9,189 bases of DNA from Reyranella sp. (GTDB taxonomy: Bacteria > Pseudomonadota > Alphaproteobacteria > Reyranellales > Reyranellaceae): positions 1 to 9,189 of the forward strand of contig JAUXST010000180.1 in NCBI GenBank assembly GCA_030679805.1. The letters run 5' to 3'. Both the position numbers and the translations under genes were made by a program. This document shows, piece after piece, positions 6,482 through 9,189 of the stretch (position 1 is the first letter of the stretch; each line of letters starts with the position of its first letter). The notes under the pieces are model-generated. The model was not told where the DNA came from and ran no database searches. It worked only from the letters and a program-made list of their open reading frames with translations.

Positions 6482-7180
6482 ATGCAAAACGAAGTCGTCT
6501 CGCACGAGGAGTGGCTGAAGGCACGCCTAGAGCTGCTCGCGGCCGAGAAGGAATTCACGCGCCAACGCGATCAGCTGACGCGGCGCCGAACGGCGATGCC
6601 CTGGGAGCGCGTGGAGAAGTCCTACAAGTTCGAGGGACCGAAGGGCGCGCTCTCGCTCGCCGATCTCTTCCACGGGCGATCGCAGCTGATCGTCTATCAC
6701 TTCATGCTCGGCCCCGACTGGGAGGAAGGGTGCAAGTCCTGCTCCTTCTGGGCCGATAATTTCAACGGGATCCCCGTCCATCTCAATCATCGCGACGTGA
6801 CCTTCACGGCCGTTTCGCGCGCGCCGCTGGCCAAGATCGAGGCCTACAAGAAGCGCATGGGCTGGAGCTTCCCATGGGCGTCGTCATACGGAAACGACTT
6901 CAATTTCGACTATCACGTGTCGTTCACGCCCGAACAGATCGCCCAGGGCAAGGCGTACTTCAACTATGAGGTCCGGTCCGTTCCGGTGTCGGAACAAGTC
7001 GGCGTGAGCGCCTTCGCCAGGAACGAGAAAAGCGAGGTGTTCCACACCTACTCCTGCTACGCGCGCGGCGTCGACATGCTGAATGGCGCCTACCACTACC
7101 TCGACATCGCACCGAAAGGCCGCGATGAAGCCGGCCTCAAGTTCACGATGGAATGGCTCCGCCGGCACGATCAGTACTGA
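6482..7180 (+). CDS. DUF899 thioredoxin-like protein
   Basis: A 232-residue DUF899 protein, of usual family length. After an N-terminal helix (VVSHEEWLKARLELLAAEKE) come a PWERVEKSYKFEGPKG segment, LADLFHGRSQLIVYHFML, and GCKSCSFWAD with Cys84 and Cys87 in a CxxC arrangement. This is the position equivalent to a thioredoxin redox-active pair. The DYHVSF and HTYSCYARGVD segments are characteristic of the family. Thioredoxin-like fold is established for DUF899; the substrate is unknown. The ATG at 6482 follows a strong AGGAGG ribosome site, so the long upstream extension of this frame, which runs antisense through the regulator gene, is rejected. The gene heads a run with a small membrane protein and a GFA protein and is divergent from the TPR/winged-helix regulator. 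Confidence 0.92.
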   Translation: MQNEVVSHEEWLKARLELLAAEKEFTRQRDQLTRRRTAMPWERVEKSYKFEGPKGALSLADLFHGRSQLIVYHFMLGPDWEEGCKSCSFWADNFNGIPVHLNHRDVTFTAVSRAPLAKIEAYKKRMGWSFPWASSYGNDFNFDYHVSFTPEQIAQGKAYFNYEVRSVPVSEQVGVSAFARNEKSEVFHTYSCYARGVDMLNGAYHYLDIAPKGRDEAGLKFTMEWLRRHDQY

Positions 7181-7190
7181 GCGCTGTCCT

Positions 7191-7415
7191 GTGTCCAGCC
7201 TTCTATCGTTCGCGGCCGCGCCGACCTTCGCCCTCATGGCGCTGCTCAGCGCCATTCCCGGCGGCGGCCCGCCGGCGCTCTGCTCGGGTGCGCATGACGC
7301 GTCGCCGCTGACCGGAATGGCCGCGATGTACGTGCTGATGAGCGCCTTTCATTCGGCGCCATGGCTGAAGCTCGCTTTCCGCCGGCGAAGCGGCGCCAGT
7401 CGGAAGCATTCGTGA
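7191..7415 (+). CDS. Small two-helix membrane protein
   Basis: A 74-residue hydrophobic protein beginning with GTG at 7191, ten bases after the DUF899 stop. One membrane segment covers about 4-23 (LLSFAAAPTFALMALLSAI) and a second about 41-58 (GMAAMYVLMSAFHSAPW), joined by a Gly/Pro-rich loop with one cysteine. The basic tail (RRRSGASRKHS) predicts a cytosolic C-terminus. From memory, similar small proteins ending in SAFHSAPWLK sit next to DUF899 genes in rhizobia; I cannot verify this here. No good ribosome site precedes the GTG, and ATG at 7236 is an alternative start that would remove most of the first helix. Translation may be coupled to DUF899. Function unknown. Confidence 0.65.
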   Translation: MSSLLSFAAAPTFALMALLSAIPGGGPPALCSGAHDASPLTGMAAMYVLMSAFHSAPWLKLAFRRRSGASRKHS

Positions 7416-7446
7416 CCCAACAACGCTTTACCGTAGGAGAGAAATC

Positions 7447-7863
7447 ATGAGCGAGGCTTACACGGGCGGATGCGCCTGCGGCGCGATCCGTTACGAAATC
7501 TCGAGGGAACCGTTGGTGCAGGGCGACTGCCAGTGCCGCGACTGCCAGCGGAAGAGCGGCACCGGGCACGGGTCCTACCTGACCTTCCCGGACAAACGGC
7601 GCGTGAAACTCGAAGGAAAGGCGACGTCTTGGGACATCGTCGGCGATAGCGGCAACGTGAAGACTCGCGCCTTCTGCCCAACCTGCGGGTCGCCGGTCTA
7701 TCTGACGTTTTCGGCCATGCCGGACCTCTTCACCGTGCATGCCGCGAGCCTCGACGATCCAGGCCGGTACAAGCCACAAATGGTGTTCTATGGCGTGCGC
7801 GGCTACGCTTGGGATCATCTCGATCCTGCCCTGCCGAAATTCGACAAGATGCCGCCGGGGTGA
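7447..7863 (+). CDS. GFA (CENP-V/glutathione-dependent formaldehyde-activating) family protein
   Basis: A 138-residue zinc protein of the GFA/DUF636 family. The metal ligands are all present: Cys9 and Cys11 (GGCACGAIRY), Cys28, Cys30 and Cys33 (CQCRDCQRKSG), and Cys77 and Cys80 (FCPTCGSPVY). The typical closing segment RYKPQMVFYG...WDHLDPALPKFDKMP is intact. The family is named for the Paracoccus enzyme thought to assist formaldehyde addition to glutathione, but most members have no proven substrate. The ATG follows GTAGGAGAG, a strong ribosome site, 31 bases beyond the small membrane gene, so it probably belongs to the DUF899 operon. A strong hairpin lies about 90 bases downstream. Its presence beside DUF899 suggests thiol or aldehyde handling; this is inference. 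Confidence 0.93.
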   Translation: MSEAYTGGCACGAIRYEISREPLVQGDCQCRDCQRKSGTGHGSYLTFPDKRRVKLEGKATSWDIVGDSGNVKTRAFCPTCGSPVYLTFSAMPDLFTVHAASLDDPGRYKPQMVFYGVRGYAWDHLDPALPKFDKMPPG

Positions 7864-7952
7864 AATCGAACGGGGAGCAAGGGCTCCTCACCTCATATCA
7901 GCACGACCTTGCCGGCCGCGATGTCGTAGTTGCAACCAGTGAACAGCTTCAC

Positions 7953-7985
7953 GGACCTAGAGCGCCATGCCGGCGCCCTAGGTCC
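7953..7985. terminator. Strong hairpin between convergent genes (bidirectional terminator candidate)
   Basis: GGACCTAGAGCGCC (7953-7966) and GGCGCCCTAGGTCC (7972-7985) form a 14-base stem around a five-base loop. The single irregular pair is A-C in the plus transcript but a U-G wobble in the minus transcript. On the plus strand it is followed by GCGC and TTTT. The stop codon of the convergent DUF2798 gene (7978-7980) lies inside the stem. A shorter dyad, GTGAA/TTCAC, sits immediately to the left (7939-7952). Confidence 0.6.
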
Positions 7986-8232
7986 GCGCTTTTCCGTCCA
8001 GATCGGAGGCAATCGTCAGGGCAACGACGAGACGCCGGATGAGCGGGGCGGCCAGGAGCACGACGGGAGTCATTGCCGTCCAGGCGATCAGCCAGGAGCC
8101 GAGCCAGTGAGCCATGAAGGCGGAATCGCCCAGAAACGGCGCGCTTGCGATAGCAGCGGCAATGGCGGTGGTCATGCCGGACTGGATGACGGCAAAGACG
8201 AAATGCCCGTGGTGTCTGGGAATGCGCAGCAT
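7978..8232 (-). CDS. DUF2798 two-helix membrane protein
   Basis: An 84-residue inner-membrane protein of the DUF2798 family, small proteins of unknown function with two transmembrane helices. Helix 1 is about residues 11-31 (FVFAVIQSGMTTAIAAAIAS) and helix 2 about 43-65, including the family-typical SWLIAWTAMTPVVLLAAPLI followed by RRLV. The reading frame stays open up to 8439, but family similarity begins at the ATG at 8230-8232, which has GAGGGG seven bases upstream, so the shorter start is chosen. It is divergent from a tetR gene (170 bases between starts), a plausible regulatory pair. The stop lies within the terminator stem. Confidence 0.85.
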   Translation of the reverse strand: MLRIPRHHGHFVFAVIQSGMTTAIAAAIASAPFLGDSAFMAHWLGSWLIAWTAMTPVVLLAAPLIRRLVVALTIASDLDGKART

Positions 8233-8280
8233 GCTCCGTCCCCTCGATGGCTCCTGCCGCGCCACGAGGCGCGGTCCGAG

Positions 8281-8315
8281 CGTGGCAGACGACCAGCAGC
8301 AAACATTGTGCCACG
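8281..8315. repeat. Short inverted repeat in the DUF2798/tetR divergence
   Basis: CGTGGCA (8281-8287) and TGCCACG (8309-8315) are perfect seven-base inverted arms separated by 21 bases, midway between the two divergent starts. It could be part of an operator, but the wide spacing makes chance plausible. Confidence 0.25.
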
Positions 8316-8355
8316 ACCGCTGTCCGCGACCGGCCAGCCGATCGCGACGACGTCC

Positions 8356-8384
8356 TTGGTATTTTGTAGCATTCGATCTAAAAT
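8356..8384 (+). promoter_or_regulatory. Candidate sigma-70 promoter for the second tetR gene
   Basis: TTGGTA (8356-8361, four of six) is separated by 17 bases from TAAAAT (8379-8384, five of six). The predicted start near 8391 would leave a leader of only about ten bases before the ATG at 8402, consistent with the poor ribosome site there. Confidence 0.5.
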
Positions 8385-8401
8385 CATGCTCTGCTGGCGG
8401 A

Positions 8402-9019
8402 ATGGGACGCCTGAAGGAATTCGACGAAACCAAAGCCATCGACGGCGCCGTCGATTGCTTCTGGGCGCGCGGCTACGCGGCGACGTCGGTGCGCGACCTC
8501 GCCGAACGCATGGGCATCGGCGGCGCCAGCCTCTACAACGCCTATGGCGGCAAGCGCGCCCTGTTCGTCACAGCGCTGGCCCGCTACGCCGACCGCTCGA
8601 TGCGCGAACGCATCGCCCGGCTGGAAGGTGACGGCCGGCCGAAAGAGGCCATCCGGGCCTTTCTCGCGGAGATCATCGAGCGGTCTCTCGCCGACCGCGA
8701 CCGCAAGGGCTGCATGCTGGTCAACTCGGCGCTCGACGTCGCGCCGCACGATGCCGAAATCGGCAAGGTCGTCGCGGGCTACCTCGACGAGATCCGCGCC
8801 TTTTTCCGGCGCAACATCGAGGCAGGCCGAAGCGCCGGCCAGATGCCGCGCACCCTCGATGCCGATGCCGTTTCCGCCCATCTGCTGGGGGTCCTGACGG
8901 GGATCCGGGTGCTGGCACGCGCCAAACCCGACCGCGCACTCCTCGAAAGCGTCGCCCGCCCGGCGCTCGACCTGCTGGAGATGCCGGTCAAACCGCGCGC
9001 CCGGCGGCGCCGGTCATGA
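8402..9019 (+). CDS. TetR/AcrR family regulator with a sensor-domain cysteine
   Basis: A 205-residue TetR regulator. The opening GRLKEFDETKAIDGAVDCFW is typical of the 'GRPREFD' group. The helix-turn-helix runs to about residue 57 (GYAATSVRDLAERMGIGGAS, then LYNAYGGKRALF). The C-terminal domain contains KGCMLVNSALD with Cys104, a position comparable to the reactive Cys106 of E. coli NemR. NemR senses electrophiles and hypochlorous acid; alignment with it is by eye. The frame is open from 8114, but family similarity starts at the ATG at 8402. The ribosome site is weak. It is divergent from DUF2798 and followed 45 bases later by a peroxiredoxin-like gene, suggesting control of an oxidative or electrophile response. 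The C-terminus is very basic (KPRARRRRS). Confidence 0.93.
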   Translation: MGRLKEFDETKAIDGAVDCFWARGYAATSVRDLAERMGIGGASLYNAYGGKRALFVTALARYADRSMRERIARLEGDGRPKEAIRAFLAEIIERSLADRDRKGCMLVNSALDVAPHDAEIGKVVAGYLDEIRAFFRRNIEAGRSAGQMPRTLDADAVSAHLLGVLTGIRVLARAKPDRALLESVARPALDLLEMPVKPRARRRRS

Positions 9020-9060
9020 ACGGCCACGACGAACTCGAGAACAACCCGACCGAGGAGTAG
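9016..9060 (+). other. 14-codon micro-ORF overlapping the tetR stop
   Basis: ATG at 9016 overlaps the tetR TGA as ATGA and encodes MNGHDELENNPTEE, ending in TAG at 9058-9060. The ribosome site of the next gene (GAGGAG, 9052-9057) lies inside its last codons. It could be a small acidic peptide or only a device for passing ribosomes from tetR to the peroxiredoxin gene. There is no independent evidence that it is translated. Confidence 0.25.
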
Positions 9061-9064
9061 AAGA

Positions 9065-9189
9065 ATGTCATTGGCAGACAAATTGGCAGAAACCCGCGCC
9101 GCGAGCGCGGGCCGGATCCCGCCCGACCGGGCGGCCATCATGCATCGCGCGACGGACGATCTGCGGAAGTCCGGAATCCTCGACCGCAT
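9065..9189 (+). CDS. Peroxiredoxin-like (AhpC/TSA family) protein, N-terminal part
   Basis: The frame starts with ATG at 9065, seven bases after GAGGAG, and runs off the window after 41 full codons. The N-terminus (MSLADKLAETRAASAGRIPP, then IMHRATDDLRKSGILDR) matches the helical lead-in of the 'peroxiredoxin-like' AhpC/TSA subfamily, in which a thioredoxin-fold peroxidase domain follows. The catalytic cysteine region is outside the window, so activity cannot be confirmed. It is probably cotranscribed with the upstream tetR gene. Confidence 0.75.
   Translation, partial: MSLADKLAETRAASAGRIPPDRAAIMHRATDDLRKSGILDR

Noticed and set aside
8361..8384. ATTTT...CTAAAAT as a TetR operator
   Set aside because: The arms match only with a two-base bulge, and the A/T-rich bases are already explained by the promoter -10 box and spacer.
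8233..8439. N-terminal extension of DUF2798 to 8439
   Set aside because: The extra residues are unlike the family, would cross the tetR promoter and start, and the internal ATG at 8230-8232 has a good ribosome site.

Overview
The window is GC-rich, with tightly packed genes that strongly prefer G/C at third codon positions. The gene families (DUF899, GFA, DUF2798, DUF1992, TetR-SDR pairs) are all common in soil and plant-associated Alphaproteobacteria, especially Hyphomicrobiales relatives of Bradyrhizobium and Mesorhizobium. That assignment is inferred from gene content; there is no rRNA or other phylogenetic marker here.

Left part (1-1131): the 3' tail of an unrecognised plus-strand frame, then a minus-strand terminase-small-subunit-like helix-turn-helix gene with a near-consensus sigma-70 promoter. 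That promoter is embedded in the 3' end of a minus-strand DUF1992 reading frame that has lost its conserved C-terminal half. This stretch looks like remnants and a possible recombination junction. No terminase large subunit, integrase or transposase is visible.

Middle left (1132-4461): a divergent redox locus. A canonical short-chain dehydrogenase (SDR) points left. A tetR gene, a second SDR lacking the Tyr/Lys catalytic pair, and a zinc-independent quinone oxidoreductase point right. The shared AT-rich intergenic region holds overlapping promoters and nested inverted repeats, which suggests that one TetR repressor controls both directions. tetR and the atypical SDR overlap by ATGA.

Middle (4511-7863): a minus-strand pair, a cytosolic beta-propeller protein behind a large regulator with TPR-like helices and two apparent winged-helix domains. 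Divergent from it is a plus-strand run: a DUF899 thioredoxin-like protein, a small two-helix membrane protein and a GFA-type zinc protein. The divergence region contains a small palindrome.

Right part (7953-9189): a strong hairpin separates the GFA gene from a convergent DUF2798 membrane protein gene. Divergent from DUF2798 is a second TetR regulator with a cysteine in its sensor domain, followed by the start of a peroxiredoxin-like gene that runs off the window.

Overall the window is a patchwork of small regulator-plus-redox-enzyme modules. The most unusual elements are the degenerate SDR coupled to its TetR, the TPR/double winged-helix regulator paired with a propeller, and the candidate redox-sensing TetR/peroxiredoxin unit. 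No CRISPR array, tRNA, rRNA or insertion sequence was recognised.
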